NCBI GenBank assembly: GCA_905234355.1
Contig: CAJOHP010000010.1
Coordinates: 1-24,284 of the forward strand
Length of the DNA: 24,284 bases
DNA from: an uncultured Prevotella sp.
Lineage (GTDB): Bacteria > Bacteroidota > Bacteroidia > Bacteroidales > Bacteroidaceae
Direction: 5' to 3'
In this document: positions 14,598 through 22,492 of the stretch, one piece after another
How positions within the stretch are numbered: position 1 is the first letter of the stretch
Layout of the letters: every line of letters starts with the position of its first letter
The notes under the pieces: model-generated
Databases searched by the model: none
What the model saw: the letters and a program-made list of their open reading frames with translations, nothing else
Told to the model about the DNA's origin: nothing
Made by a program: the position numbers and the translations under genes

Positions 14598-15221
14598 TTA
14601 GTCACCGGGAAAGAGACCGAAGAGCGTGCGGTCTATGCGGTCGACGATCTGCCCGAAGTCGCGCTTGTTGCCGAGAAAGTCCAGACGGTCGACGTCGATG
14701 GTCATCACCCGCCCTTTATATTGGTGGGCAATGAAGTGCTCGTAGCGCAGGTTCAGGTTTTCCAGATACTCCAGCTGCATGGCCTGTTCATAGTCACGGC
14801 CCCGCTTCTGTATGTTGGCCACCAGATGGGGCACCGAGGCACGCAGGTAGATCATCAGGTCGGGCAGCTTGGCCACCTGCATCATCTGCTCGAAGAGTTC
14901 CATGTAGGTGTCGTAGTCGCGGTCGCTCAGATGGCCCATCGCCTTGTTGTTGGCCATGAAGACATAGACGCCCTCGAAGATGGATCGGTCTTGCAGCACG
15001 GTGTGGCCCGCCTTTGTGATGGCGAGCAAGTCGCGGAAGCGCTCTTTCAGGAAGTAAACCTCCAGATTGAACGACCATCGACGGATATCGCGATAGTAGT
15101 CTTCCAGATAGGGATTGTGGTCCACTTGCTCATAGCGCGCCTCCCAACCGTAGTGACGGGACAGGAGGCGGGTGAGGGTGGTCTTTCCACTGCCTATGTT
15201 GCCTGAGATTGCTATATACAT
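14598..15221 (-). CDS. Deoxynucleoside kinase (dNK family), copy 2
   Basis: This 207-residue paralogue of the kinase at 13944-14564 has the same P-loop GNIGSGKTT at 8-16, RRWSFNLEVYFLKERF, the catalytic-site motif VLQDRSIFEGVYVF and the lid NIQKRGRDYEQAM. The two copies are similar along their whole length and both end in a LFGLFP segment, so they arose by tandem duplication. They differ in the substrate-pocket region after the DR motif (CIFAPNLHGQG against YVFMANNKAMG), which suggests different nucleoside preferences. The upstream DUF2461 gene ends 12 bases before this start, so all probably share one transcript from the promoter near 15960. The two genes probably widen purine deoxynucleoside salvage. 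Confidence 0.92.
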   Translation of the reverse strand: MYIAISGNIGSGKTTLTRLLSRHYGWEARYEQVDHNPYLEDYYRDIRRWSFNLEVYFLKERFRDLLAITKAGHTVLQDRSIFEGVYVFMANNKAMGHLSDRDYDTYMELFEQMMQVAKLPDLMIYLRASVPHLVANIQKRGRDYEQAMQLEYLENLNLRYEHFIAHQYKGRVMTIDVDRLDFLGNKRDFGQIVDRIDRTLFGLFPGD

Positions 15222-15233
15222 GGCGGGCTGGTC

Positions 15234-15932
15234 CTATTCGTAGTCGTCGATGACGGCATTGACAAAATCCATCATGGGCTTGGCGGCCTTCATCATCTTC
15301 GTCAGCTCAGCGAGCCACGCGTCGCCCTCGAAGAAGGCGTCGCTCACTCGGTGCCAAGCACAGTAGTCCTTGAGCCGAAGGTATCTGACATGCTCATAAT
15401 CACGCGGAAACCCCGCAGGACATGTCTTCAGCTTGGCCAGACCGAAGCCCTGCGGACTCTCCCACGTGGCATCGTCGGCAGCACCGTAATACCGGCGGAA
15501 GGCGGGAGACTCGACGCAGCGCAGCCACTCCTGCTCGTTGGCCATCATCTCGTTGCGGCACGAGGTGAGCACGTGCGTGGGCAGCCAGTAGTTGCCCACG
15601 GCCAGCAGACAGTGACCAGGCTCCATGTGCAGATAGTATCCGCCCCGCAAGGCCTTCTTGCCGTGGGCATTGATATAGGCACCGAAATGATTCTTATACG
15701 GCGACTTGTCCTGGCTGAACCGTGTGTCGCGGTAGAAGCGATAGGTGCAGTCCTTCACCTGCTGACTCAGCACCGAGGGGTCGAAACGGCCGATGCACTC
15801 CAACGCCTGCCCCACCCCACGCTCCCACTCCTCACGGGCTGCATCATAAAGGGGCTTATGCGACTGAAACCAAGCGCGGTTGTTGTTGGCCTGCACGTCG
15901 GAGAGAAATTGTAGTATTCGATTGGCATCCAT
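15234..15932 (-). CDS. DUF2461 domain-containing protein
   Basis: The 232-residue protein is made up of one DUF2461 (TIGR02453-type) domain. Recognisable parts are ILQFLSDVQANNNRAWFQSHKPLYD at the N-terminus, TYRFYRDTRFSQDKSPYKNHFGAYI in the middle and GGYYLHMEPGHCLLAVG. The function of this widespread family is unknown. No signal peptide or membrane segment is visible, so it is probably cytoplasmic. It is the first gene of the minus-strand group containing the two deoxynucleoside kinases and the exonuclease, with a 12-base gap to the kinase gene. This neighbourhood hints at nucleotide or DNA metabolism but does not prove it. Confidence 0.9.
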   Translation of the reverse strand: MDANRILQFLSDVQANNNRAWFQSHKPLYDAAREEWERGVGQALECIGRFDPSVLSQQVKDCTYRFYRDTRFSQDKSPYKNHFGAYINAHGKKALRGGYYLHMEPGHCLLAVGNYWLPTHVLTSCRNEMMANEQEWLRCVESPAFRRYYGAADDATWESPQGFGLAKLKTCPAGFPRDYEHVRYLRLKDYCAWHRVSDAFFEGDAWLAELTKMMKAAKPMMDFVNAVIDDYE

Positions 15933-15957
15933 AATAGGTCTTCAGTGTAAACGCCGG

Positions 15958-15986
15958 CAAAGTTAATCATTTTCCGCGAGAACAAA
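15958..15986 (-). promoter_or_regulatory. Probable promoter of the DUF2461-dNK-dNK-exonuclease group
   Basis: On the minus strand TTTG (15986-15983) is followed after 17 bases by TAACTTTG (15965-15958), 25 bases before the DUF2461 ATG. The -7 box is perfect and the spacing two bases shorter than usual. Confidence 0.6.
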
Positions 15987-16080
15987 GCGGTTTTCATCGT
16001 TTTTTTGCGGACATAATCACGTTTCGTGAGCCGAAGCCCACATTATTTTACGGCCCAACAGTAAAAAAAGCTTAACACTA

Positions 16081-16111
16081 TTGGGAGATTGCCAGAAAAT
16101 GAGTATCTTTG
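16081..16111 (+). promoter_or_regulatory. Promoter of the mannitol-dehydrogenase-family gene
   Basis: TTG (16081-16083) and TATCTTTG (16104-16111) are separated by 20 bases, matching the Bacteroidetes consensus. The -7 box overlaps an in-frame ATG at 16109, which supports 16151 as the real start codon. Confidence 0.75.
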
Positions 16112-16150
16112 CAACATCGTTACAATCACAACAAATCATCATTTACAGAC

Positions 16151-17737
16151 ATGAAACTGAAAGACATACTGAATGGCCAGTTTAACGCCGCAGAATGGGA
16201 GGACAAAGGCTATGAGCTCCCCAAGTTCGACATCAAAGCCGTGCGCAAGAAGACTGCAGAACAGCCCACATGGGTGCACTTCGGCGGTGGCAACATCTTC
16301 CGTGCCTTCCCCGCTGCCATCCTCAACGACGCACTGAACACCGGCAAATACGACCGGGGCGTCATCGTGGCCGAGACCTTCGATTTCGAAGTTGTCGAGA
16401 AGGCATACGCTCCCTATGACAACCTGTCGCTCTACGTGGCCCTGTGCAGCGACGGCAGCATACAGAAGAAGGTCATTGCCAGTGTGACAGAGGCACTGAA
16501 GGCGGACTACCAGTTTAAGGACTGGCAGCGACTGAAGGACATCTTCCGCTGCCCCTCGCTGCAGATGGTCTCCTTTACCATCACTGAGAAAGGCTACACC
16601 TGGAACGAAGCCGACCTGCAGCGCGGCCTGAAGCCGCAGCTGGCCATGGGCAAGGTGGCACGGCTGCTGCTGGAGCGCTTCCTGGCTGGTGAGCTGCCAG
16701 TCACCGTGCAGTCGATGGACAACTGCTCCCACAACGGCGACCGCGTGAAGGCTGGCATCATGGCCTACGCCGAGCACTGGGCTGAAGAGCAGCTGGTGCC
16801 CCAGGCTTTCCTGGACTACCTGAAAGACGAGACGAAAGTGACCTTCCCCTGGTCGATGATAGACAAGATCACGCCACGCCCACACCAGAAAGTGAAGGAA
16901 ATGCTCGAGGCCGACGGATTTGAAGACAACAACTATATTGAGACCGAGAAGCACACGTTTACCGCCCCGTTTGTCAATGCCGAGGAAGGGCAGTACCTGG
17001 TCATCGAGAACCATTACACCAACGGCCGGCCACCACTCGACCTGGGCGGTGCACTCTACACCACACGCGACACGGTGGACAAGGTAGAGACTATGAAGGT
17101 CACCACCTGCCTGAACCCCCTGCACACAGCCATGAGCATCTACGGATGTATGCTGGACTACACACTCATCTCGGCAGAGATGCAGGACAATGACCTGCGC
17201 GCCTTCATACAGAAGATTGGCTATATGGAAGCCATGCCCGTGGTCACCGACCCAGGCGTGCTCAACCCCTATGAGTTTATCGGGGCCGTCATCAACCGAC
17301 GCTTGCCCAACCCCTTCATGCCTGACGCACCACAGCGCATCGCCATGGACACATCGCAGAAACTTCCCATACGCTTCGGCGAAACAATCAAAAAATACGT
17401 AGATCGCGGACTCGACATGAGCAACCTTGTGCTCATACCACTCACCCTCGCCGGCTATGCACGCTATCTGAAAGGACTGAAGGACGACCTCACCCCATTC
17501 AATCCCTCACCTGACCCCATGCTCGCAGAGCTGCAGGCCATCGTAGCACCTCTCGAAGTGGGAAAGAAAGGACAGGACTACACATGCCTGCACCAGCTTT
17601 TTTCGAGACAAGACATCTTCGGAGTCGACCTCTATGAGGCCGGACTGGGCGCGCAAATTGAAGGCATGACGCAGGAGCTCTTCGCCGGAAAAGGCGCCGT
17701 GAGAGCCACACTGCACAAATATGTCTCAGCAAGATAG
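16151..17737 (+). CDS. Mannitol dehydrogenase family oxidoreductase (polyol/hexuronate long-chain dehydrogenase)
   Basis: This 528-residue NAD(P)-dependent enzyme belongs to the polyol-specific long-chain dehydrogenases, which include mannitol dehydrogenase, fructuronate reductase (UxuB) and tagaturonate reductase (UxaB). The N-terminal nucleotide-binding loop is WVHFGGGNIFRAF (about 41-53). SMDNCSHNGDRVK (188-200) corresponds to the family's D-N-x-x-x-N-G segment. The catalytic region is KVTTCLNPLHTA, with Lys316, Asn322 and His325 in the positions expected for the family's Lys/Asn/His set. NRRLPNPFMPD is the closing signature. No uronate or mannitol genes lie next to it, so the substrate is open; hexuronate reduction is the commonest role in gut Bacteroidetes. 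The start at 16151 is fixed by the promoter. Its stop abuts the next gene, so they are likely cotranscribed. Confidence 0.88.
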   Translation: MKLKDILNGQFNAAEWEDKGYELPKFDIKAVRKKTAEQPTWVHFGGGNIFRAFPAAILNDALNTGKYDRGVIVAETFDFEVVEKAYAPYDNLSLYVALCSDGSIQKKVIASVTEALKADYQFKDWQRLKDIFRCPSLQMVSFTITEKGYTWNEADLQRGLKPQLAMGKVARLLLERFLAGELPVTVQSMDNCSHNGDRVKAGIMAYAEHWAEEQLVPQAFLDYLKDETKVTFPWSMIDKITPRPHQKVKEMLEADGFEDNNYIETEKHTFTAPFVNAEEGQYLVIENHYTNGRPPLDLGGALYTTRDTVDKVETMKVTTCLNPLHTAMSIYGCMLDYTLISAEMQDNDLRAFIQKIGYMEAMPVVTDPGVLNPYEFIGAVINRRLPNPFMPDAPQRIAMDTSQKLPIRFGETIKKYVDRGLDMSNLVLIPLTLAGYARYLKGLKDDLTPFNPSPDPMLAELQAIVAPLEVGKKGQDYTCLHQLFSRQDIFGVDLYEAGLGAQIEGMTQELFAGKGAVRATLHKYVSAR

Positions 17738-17745
17738 TGTATCAC

Positions 17746-18927
17746 ATGCAGATGAAACGCACATACATAATACTGCTCCTCACCGTACTCCTACTGCCTA
17801 CAGGCAGTGCACAGGCACAACGGCGCAAAACAGCACCACGCAGAAGCACGGCAAAAAAAGCAGCAGAGCAGCCCGCCATACCATCAAGACTGGCAGAAAT
17901 GCTCTCGGCTACACAGCAGGTGATGTTTGTAGACAGCATGGTGGTCGATAGCGCCAACTTCCTACGTGCCATCGTCACCAACACAGAAGAAGGAAGCGTG
18001 CACACCTACAACAGCTTCTTCGCCTCGGCAGATCACCCCGAGGGCTTTGTCTACGTGAACGAGCTAAGGAACAAGTGCATCTTCTCTATGGCCGACACAA
18101 GCAAGCATACACGACTGTACACCAGCGACTTACTTGGCGATGAGTGGAGCAAACCTGAACCCCTGGAGGGACTCGACATCGAAGGACTCTACAACCACAA
18201 CCATCCCTTCCTTCTGCCTGACGGCCAGACGCTCTATTTCTCGGCACAGAGCCCAGAAGCCGTAGGACAGCGCGACATCTACCGTACACGCTACGATGCC
18301 GAGAGCGGACGATTTCTGAAACCCGAAAACGTGGGACTGCCGTTCAACTCTGAAAAAAACGACTATATGTTTGTCGTGAACGAACAAGACTCCATCGGCT
18401 TCTTCGCCACCAATAGGAGGCAGCCGGCAGGCAAGGTGTGCGTCTACAGCTTTGTCACCACGGAGTCGAGACATATCTATGACGAAAACACTATCGGACA
18501 GCAACGGCTGCTCAGCCTGGCACGCATTGACCGAATAGCCGACACATGGGGAAAAAGCGGCGCACTGAAGCAAGCCAGAACGCGTCTGGCACAGTTGAGA
18601 AGCCAACGCGCCCAGCTGCACAGAGACGTGTCGCTACAGAAGGATTTTGAAATAATCATCGACGACAGGCGATGCTACACGCGCATGGGCGATTTCCACA
18701 ATCCTGACAACATAGAACGGATGCGCGAGCTGCTCAGTATGCAGCAGCAAGCCAAAACCGCTGAGAAGACACTAAAGCAGGCAAGGGCACGCTATGAGGC
18801 TGCTACGCCGCAACAACGCGAAAACATGCGCAGCGAAATCATTCAGAGCGAACAGCAGCTCGAAGCGCTACACATGCAAATAAGGCAGACAGAAAAAGAC
18901 ATAAGAAATTTTGAAATAAACAACTAA
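17746..18927 (+). CDS. Exported PD40 (beta-propeller-like) protein with C-terminal coiled coil
   Basis: From the ATG at 17746 the protein has about 393 residues. A signal peptide (MQMKRTYIILLLTVLLL..., ending SAQAQ) is followed by a Lys/Arg-rich linker. A region of WD40-like PD40 repeats comes next, with the motif HPFLLPDGQTLYFSAQSPEAVGQ and a second partial blade KNDYMFVVNEQDSIGFFATNR. The last 140 residues are Gln/Arg/Glu-rich and predicted to be coiled coil (for example LAQLRSQRAQLHRD and ENMRSEIIQSEQQLEA). No OmpA or TPR domain is present, which separates it from the larger PorE-type proteins. A GTG at 17737 and an ATG at 17752 are alternative starts. It probably sits in the periplasm or envelope; its function is unknown. 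It precedes the nucleoside phosphorylase gene by 13 bases. Confidence 0.78.
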   Translation: MQMKRTYIILLLTVLLLPTGSAQAQRRKTAPRRSTAKKAAEQPAIPSRLAEMLSATQQVMFVDSMVVDSANFLRAIVTNTEEGSVHTYNSFFASADHPEGFVYVNELRNKCIFSMADTSKHTRLYTSDLLGDEWSKPEPLEGLDIEGLYNHNHPFLLPDGQTLYFSAQSPEAVGQRDIYRTRYDAESGRFLKPENVGLPFNSEKNDYMFVVNEQDSIGFFATNRRQPAGKVCVYSFVTTESRHIYDENTIGQQRLLSLARIDRIADTWGKSGALKQARTRLAQLRSQRAQLHRDVSLQKDFEIIIDDRRCYTRMGDFHNPDNIERMRELLSMQQQAKTAEKTLKQARARYEAATPQQRENMRSEIIQSEQQLEALHMQIRQTEKDIRNFEINN

Positions 18928-18940
18928 ACCTTTTTTTGCT

Positions 18941-19819
18941 ATGAATCACAAGAGAGTCTTTCCTCCATCCGAACTGATCATCAATGCCGACGGCAGCTGC
19001 TTCCACCTGCACCTGAAACCAGAACAGCTGGCCGACCGCGTCATTCTCGTAGGCGACCCGGCACGAGTCGACACTGTGGCGGCACATTTCGACACACGAG
19101 AGTGTGAAGTGCAAAGCCGAGAGTTCCGTACCATCACTGGAACATACCAAGGCAAGCGCATCACCTGCCAGAGCCACGGCATCGGATGCGACAATATTGA
19201 CATCGTCATGAACGAACTCGACACCCTGGCCAACATCGACTACGTCACACGAACGGAAAATGCCACGCACCGCACGCTCACATGCGTGAGGATAGGCACA
19301 TGCGGCGGATTGCAGCCCTTCACGCCTACAGGCACGTTTGTCGCATCTGTCAAAAGCATCGGCTTCGACGGACTACTCAACTACTACGGCGGGCGCAATG
19401 ATGTGTGCGACCTCAACATGGAGACGGCGTTCAAACAGCACATGAAGTGGGATCCAATCAAAGGTGCCCCCTACGTGGCAGTGGCTGACATTAATCTTAT
19501 GCAGCAGATAGCACAAGACGATATGGTGCGTGGATACACCATCTCCTGTGGCGGATTCTATGGCCCGCAGGGACGGCAGATACGCTTACCACTGGCCGAC
19601 CCGACACAGAATGACAAGGTGGAGACTTTTGAATATGAAGGGATGAAGGTGTGCAACTATGAAATGGAGTCGTCAGCACTCGCCGGTCTCGCTGCACTGC
19701 TCGGACACCGAGCCATGACATGCTGCATGGTCATAGCCAACCGCTACGCCCAGGAAATGAACACTGAGTATAAGAACAACATTGACTCCCTCATACAGAA
19801 AGTGCTTGACCGCATCTAA
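18941..19819 (+). CDS. Nucleoside phosphorylase (uridine phosphorylase-like)
   Basis: The enzyme splits a nucleoside with phosphate to give base and ribose-1-phosphate for salvage. The 292-residue protein belongs to the PNP/UDP phosphorylase superfamily. Landmarks are ILVGDPARVD (35-44, phosphate loop), SHGIGCDNIDIVMNEL (78-93), RIGTCGGLQ (117-125), GFYGPQGRQIRLPL (205-218, resembling the uracil-binding Gln/Arg region of uridine phosphorylases) and YEMESSALAGLAALLGH (240-256), whose Glu-Met-Glu contacts the ribose. The GFYGPQGR segment favours uridine over purine nucleosides, but this is a family-based inference. It lies between an exported coiled-coil protein and a threonine aldolase on one strand, probably in one transcript. 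Confidence 0.9.
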   Translation: MNHKRVFPPSELIINADGSCFHLHLKPEQLADRVILVGDPARVDTVAAHFDTRECEVQSREFRTITGTYQGKRITCQSHGIGCDNIDIVMNELDTLANIDYVTRTENATHRTLTCVRIGTCGGLQPFTPTGTFVASVKSIGFDGLLNYYGGRNDVCDLNMETAFKQHMKWDPIKGAPYVAVADINLMQQIAQDDMVRGYTISCGGFYGPQGRQIRLPLADPTQNDKVETFEYEGMKVCNYEMESSALAGLAALLGHRAMTCCMVIANRYAQEMNTEYKNNIDSLIQKVLDRI

Positions 19820-19872
19820 ACATCGAACTGTATGTAGCGATTTTTTTGTTGTATCCCAAAATCACATAGCAA

Positions 19873-20904
19873 ATGACATCCTTCGAAAGCGACTACAACA
19901 ACGGCGCACATCCTTCTGTGCTGCAACAGCTTATAGTGACCAACAACGAGAGTAGCCAGTCCTACGGATTCGACCGATGGAGCGAGCAGGCACGACAGAA
20001 AATACGCACAGCCTGCCAATGCCCAAAGGCCGACATCTTCTTCCTCGTGGGCGGCACCCAGACCAATGCCACCGTCATCGACGGAGTACTTACCGGCTAC
20101 GAAGGAGTAATCGCTGTAGACACCGGACATATCAACGTGCACGAGTCGGGAGCCATCGAGGCCAGCGGACACAAAATTATCACGCTGCCCTCACACAACG
20201 GGAAAATGACTGCCGACGACTTGCACGATTTCCACGACCGGTTCTATGCCGACCCCGTCTACGAGCACATGGTCATACCCGGCATCGTCTACATCACCTT
20301 TCCCACAGAGCTTGGAACCATCTATTCTGCCGAGGAGATTGCAGCCATCTACGAGCTATGCCAACAGTATGACGTGCCCCTGTTCATCGACGGCGCACGG
20401 CTGGGCTACGGCCTGGCCTCGCACGACTGTGACTTCGACCTGCCATGGCTGGCACAGCATTGCGACGTGTTCTACATCGGCGGCACGAAAATGGGAGCCT
20501 TGTGTGGAGAGGCCGTCGTGTTTCCACGCGACAATGCACCACGACACTTCTTCAATATCATCAAGCAACATGGAGCACTGCTGGCCAAAAGCCGGTTGGC
20601 GGGTGTGCAGTTTGATGCGCTGTTCACCGACGGACTATACTGGCAGATTTCTCAGCATGCCATAAAAATGGCCATGCGACTGCGACAGCTGTTTACCGAA
20701 GCAGGCATAACCATCAAAGACTCCCCCACAAATCAGCAGTTTGTCGTGCTTTCCGACCAACAGCAGAAAGCTCTCGCAACAAAAGTAAGCTTTGAGACAT
20801 GGGAGCCCATAGACAAATGCCACTCCCTCTGCCGATTTGTCACCAGCTGGGCCACCACCGATGCAGACATGCAAGTATTAGCCGATGCTCTCCAGCAGCT
20901 ATGA
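19873..20904 (+). CDS. Threonine aldolase family PLP enzyme (beta-eliminating lyase fold)
   Basis: This 343-residue fold-type I PLP enzyme resembles low-specificity L-threonine aldolase, which splits threonine or allo-threonine to glycine and acetaldehyde. SFESDYNNGAHPSVL and SYGFDRWS start the domain. FFLVGGTQTNATV (57-69) forms the cofactor phosphate loop, FIDGARLGYGL (171-181) contains the aspartate that pairs with the pyridine nitrogen, and YIGGTKMGAL holds the PLP lysine (Lys206). Family members also include related lyases, so substrate assignment is moderate. Its TGA overlaps the mnmE ATG (ATGA), implying translational coupling of a metabolic gene with a tRNA-modification gene. Confidence 0.9.
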   Translation: MTSFESDYNNGAHPSVLQQLIVTNNESSQSYGFDRWSEQARQKIRTACQCPKADIFFLVGGTQTNATVIDGVLTGYEGVIAVDTGHINVHESGAIEASGHKIITLPSHNGKMTADDLHDFHDRFYADPVYEHMVIPGIVYITFPTELGTIYSAEEIAAIYELCQQYDVPLFIDGARLGYGLASHDCDFDLPWLAQHCDVFYIGGTKMGALCGEAVVFPRDNAPRHFFNIIKQHGALLAKSRLAGVQFDALFTDGLYWQISQHAIKMAMRLRQLFTEAGITIKDSPTNQQFVVLSDQQQKALATKVSFETWEPIDKCHSLCRFVTSWATTDADMQVLADALQQL

Positions 20905-22193
20905 ACCTTGAGCCTTCTTCCACCATCTGTGCTCCGGCAACAGCCCCCGGAGGGGCACTCGGCATCATACGCATCAGCGGCCCCGATGCCCTCTCCGCAG
21001 CTTGTTCTGTATGTAGTGGTATCACAGCAACCACACGTGCCAACACCATCCATTTTGCACGAGTCAAGGAAGGCGACGAAGTCATAGACGAGGTGATGGT
21101 CGCTGTCTTCAAAGCACCCCACAGCTATACAGGCGAAGACAGCGTGGAAATCTCATGCCACGGCTCACGCTATATATTAAACAAGGTACTGGAACTCCTA
21201 GTGCAGCATGGTTGTCGGATGGCTGGCCCTGGTGAATACACCCTGCGCGCCTACCTCAACGGCAAGATGGACCTCTCGCAGGCAGAGGCCGTGGCCGACC
21301 TAATCGCCTCTACCAATCGCGCCACCCACCATCTGGCTATGAGCCAGCTGCGAGGCGGCATCTCTACCGAGCTTGCGCGCCTGCGTGAACAGCTGCTGAA
21401 GTTGACCTCGCTGCTCGAGCTCGAGCTGGACTTCTCCGACCATGAAGACCTCGAATTTGCCGACCGCAAGGAACTGCTGCAGCTGGCCCAGCAGATTGAC
21501 AGCCACATCAGCCGACTGACCAAATCTTTCCAGCAGGGCAACGCGCTCAAGCAAGGCATTCCTGTTGCTATCATCGGGGCGCCAAACGTCGGCAAGAGTA
21601 CACTACTGAACCAACTCCTCGGCGAAGAGCGGGCCATTGTCAGCGACATCCAGGGCACCACCCGTGATGCCATCGAAGACACCATACAACTGGAGGGCAT
21701 CACCTTCCGCTTTATCGACACCGCCGGCATCCGCCACACCTCCGACAAGATAGAGCAGATGGGCATTGAGCGTTCACTCGCCGCTGCCCAGCGCGCCCGC
21801 ATCATCATCATGATGTCAGAGCCCGCCGTCCCCTACCCTGACATTCCTTTCCGCGACGACCAGACCGTCATACGCATCGAGAACAAGACCGACTCTTTCC
21901 AGGCCAAATACGGTATCGGCATTGACGTTCTCAAGCAACAGCTCATTACCGCCGCCCCACATATCTCTGATTCTGGCGTCATCATCACCAGCGCCCGCCA
22001 CCACGAAGTTCTCTGCCGTTCCCAGCAGAGTCTGCATCGCGTCATCGAAGGCCTTCACAGCGGTATCAGCGGTGACCTCCTCGCCGAAGATCTCCGCGAT
22101 GTCCTCAATATCCTCGCCGAAATCACCGGCGGCCAAATCACCCCCCAAGAAACCCTCTACAACATCTTCAGCCATTTCTGCGTGGGCAAGTGA
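20901..22193 (+). CDS. mnmE: tRNA modification GTPase MnmE (TrmE)
   Basis: MnmE works with MnmG to add the (carboxymethyl)aminomethyl group to U34 of certain tRNAs, using GTP and a folate. The 430-residue protein has an N-terminal folate-binding domain (PATAPGGALGIIRISG at 12-27; GEYTLRAYLNGKMDLSQAEAV at 111-131). An inserted Ras-like G domain follows, with GAPNVGKS (226-233), TTRD (253-256), DTAG (273-276) and NKTD (328-331). The protein ends in FCVGK, where the essential terminal Cys (Cys427) is kept. It is slightly shorter than usual because the switch region after DTAG is compact. The ATG at 20901 overlaps the previous stop. The 3' end of this gene is a known attachment site for SGI1-type elements in enterobacteria, and here the AT-rich element-like region begins right after it. 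Confidence 0.96.
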   Translation: MNLEPSSTICAPATAPGGALGIIRISGPDALSAACSVCSGITATTRANTIHFARVKEGDEVIDEVMVAVFKAPHSYTGEDSVEISCHGSRYILNKVLELLVQHGCRMAGPGEYTLRAYLNGKMDLSQAEAVADLIASTNRATHHLAMSQLRGGISTELARLREQLLKLTSLLELELDFSDHEDLEFADRKELLQLAQQIDSHISRLTKSFQQGNALKQGIPVAIIGAPNVGKSTLLNQLLGEERAIVSDIQGTTRDAIEDTIQLEGITFRFIDTAGIRHTSDKIEQMGIERSLAAAQRARIIIMMSEPAVPYPDIPFRDDQTVIRIENKTDSFQAKYGIGIDVLKQQLITAAPHISDSGVIITSARHHEVLCRSQQSLHRVIEGLHSGISGDLLAEDLRDVLNILAEITGGQITPQETLYNIFSHFCVGK

Positions 22194-22235
22194 TTGATTA
22201 TCAACAACTTAGAACAATTTGAATAAACTATTACT

Positions 22236-22259
22236 AAAGCTCTCATTTTGAGGGCTTTT
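22236..22259 (+). terminator. Intrinsic terminator downstream of mnmE
   Basis: A 10-bp stem (AAAGCTCTCA at 22236-22245 and TGAGGGCTTT at 22249-22258) contains one G-U pair and a TTT loop, and it runs into TTTTGTTGTGTT. It starts 43 bases after the mnmE stop codon and would end the upstream operon before the AT-rich region. Confidence 0.75.
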
Positions 22260-22352
22260 GTTGTGTTAAGTGTTCTTAATTGCTCTTTGTTATTCCAAGT
22301 TATTATTTCTACCCCGGAGAAAAAAATGGGGTAAATTTTAGGGGTCTTGACC

Positions 22353-22442
22353 GTCGTCTTTGGTGCAAGCGTGAGACACAGTGAGAATGCACTAAAATGT
22401 CGCCTTTGGTACAATGTGAGACACAGTGAGACACAGTGAGAC
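22353..22442. repeat. Direct repeats: 33-34-base duplicated unit carrying 10-bp GTGAGACACA iterations
   Basis: GTCGTCTTTGGTGCAAGC at 22353-22370 recurs as GTCGCCTTTGGTACAAT at 22399-22415, and each is followed by GTGAGACACA repeats (starts 22371, 22381 partial, 22416, 22426, 22436). The 10-base period equals about one helical turn. The core TTGGTGCAA / TTGGTACAA has TTG...CAA ends. They lie just upstream of the zinc-ribbon HTH gene and may be binding or recombination sites. Confidence 0.8.
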
Positions 22443-22474
22443 AGAATTTACGGAACTAAAAGTGTGAATTTACT

Positions 22475-22482
22475 TATATTTG
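22475..22482 (+). promoter_or_regulatory. Putative -7 element of the zinc-ribbon HTH gene
   Basis: TATATTTG fits TAnnTTTG and ends 10 bases before the ATG at 22493, implying a very short leader. A -33 box is not evident, so activator or repressor control through the upstream repeats is possible. Confidence 0.45.
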
Positions 22483-22492
22483 ATATGAAATT

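Larger units (their letters stand above)
22194..22492. other. AT-rich intergenic region after mnmE (possible element end)
   Basis: These 299 bases hold no convincing gene. In order they contain the mnmE terminator (22236-22259), a small TACCCC/GGGGTA hairpin (22310-22333), two imperfect copies of a 33-34-base direct repeat (22353-22386 and 22399-22431) that end in GTGAGACACA units, and a -7-like box (22475-22482). GC content falls sharply compared with the genes on the left. Confidence 0.6.

Noticed and set aside
22310..22333. TACCCC/GGGGTA hairpin considered as a second terminator
   Set aside because: The stem is only six base pairs with a 12-base A-rich loop and no T run directly after it; too weak to call.
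22371..22442. GTGAGACACA repeats considered as a CRISPR array
   Set aside because: Units are only 10 bases, partly without spacers, and no cas genes are present. They fit protein-binding repeats better.
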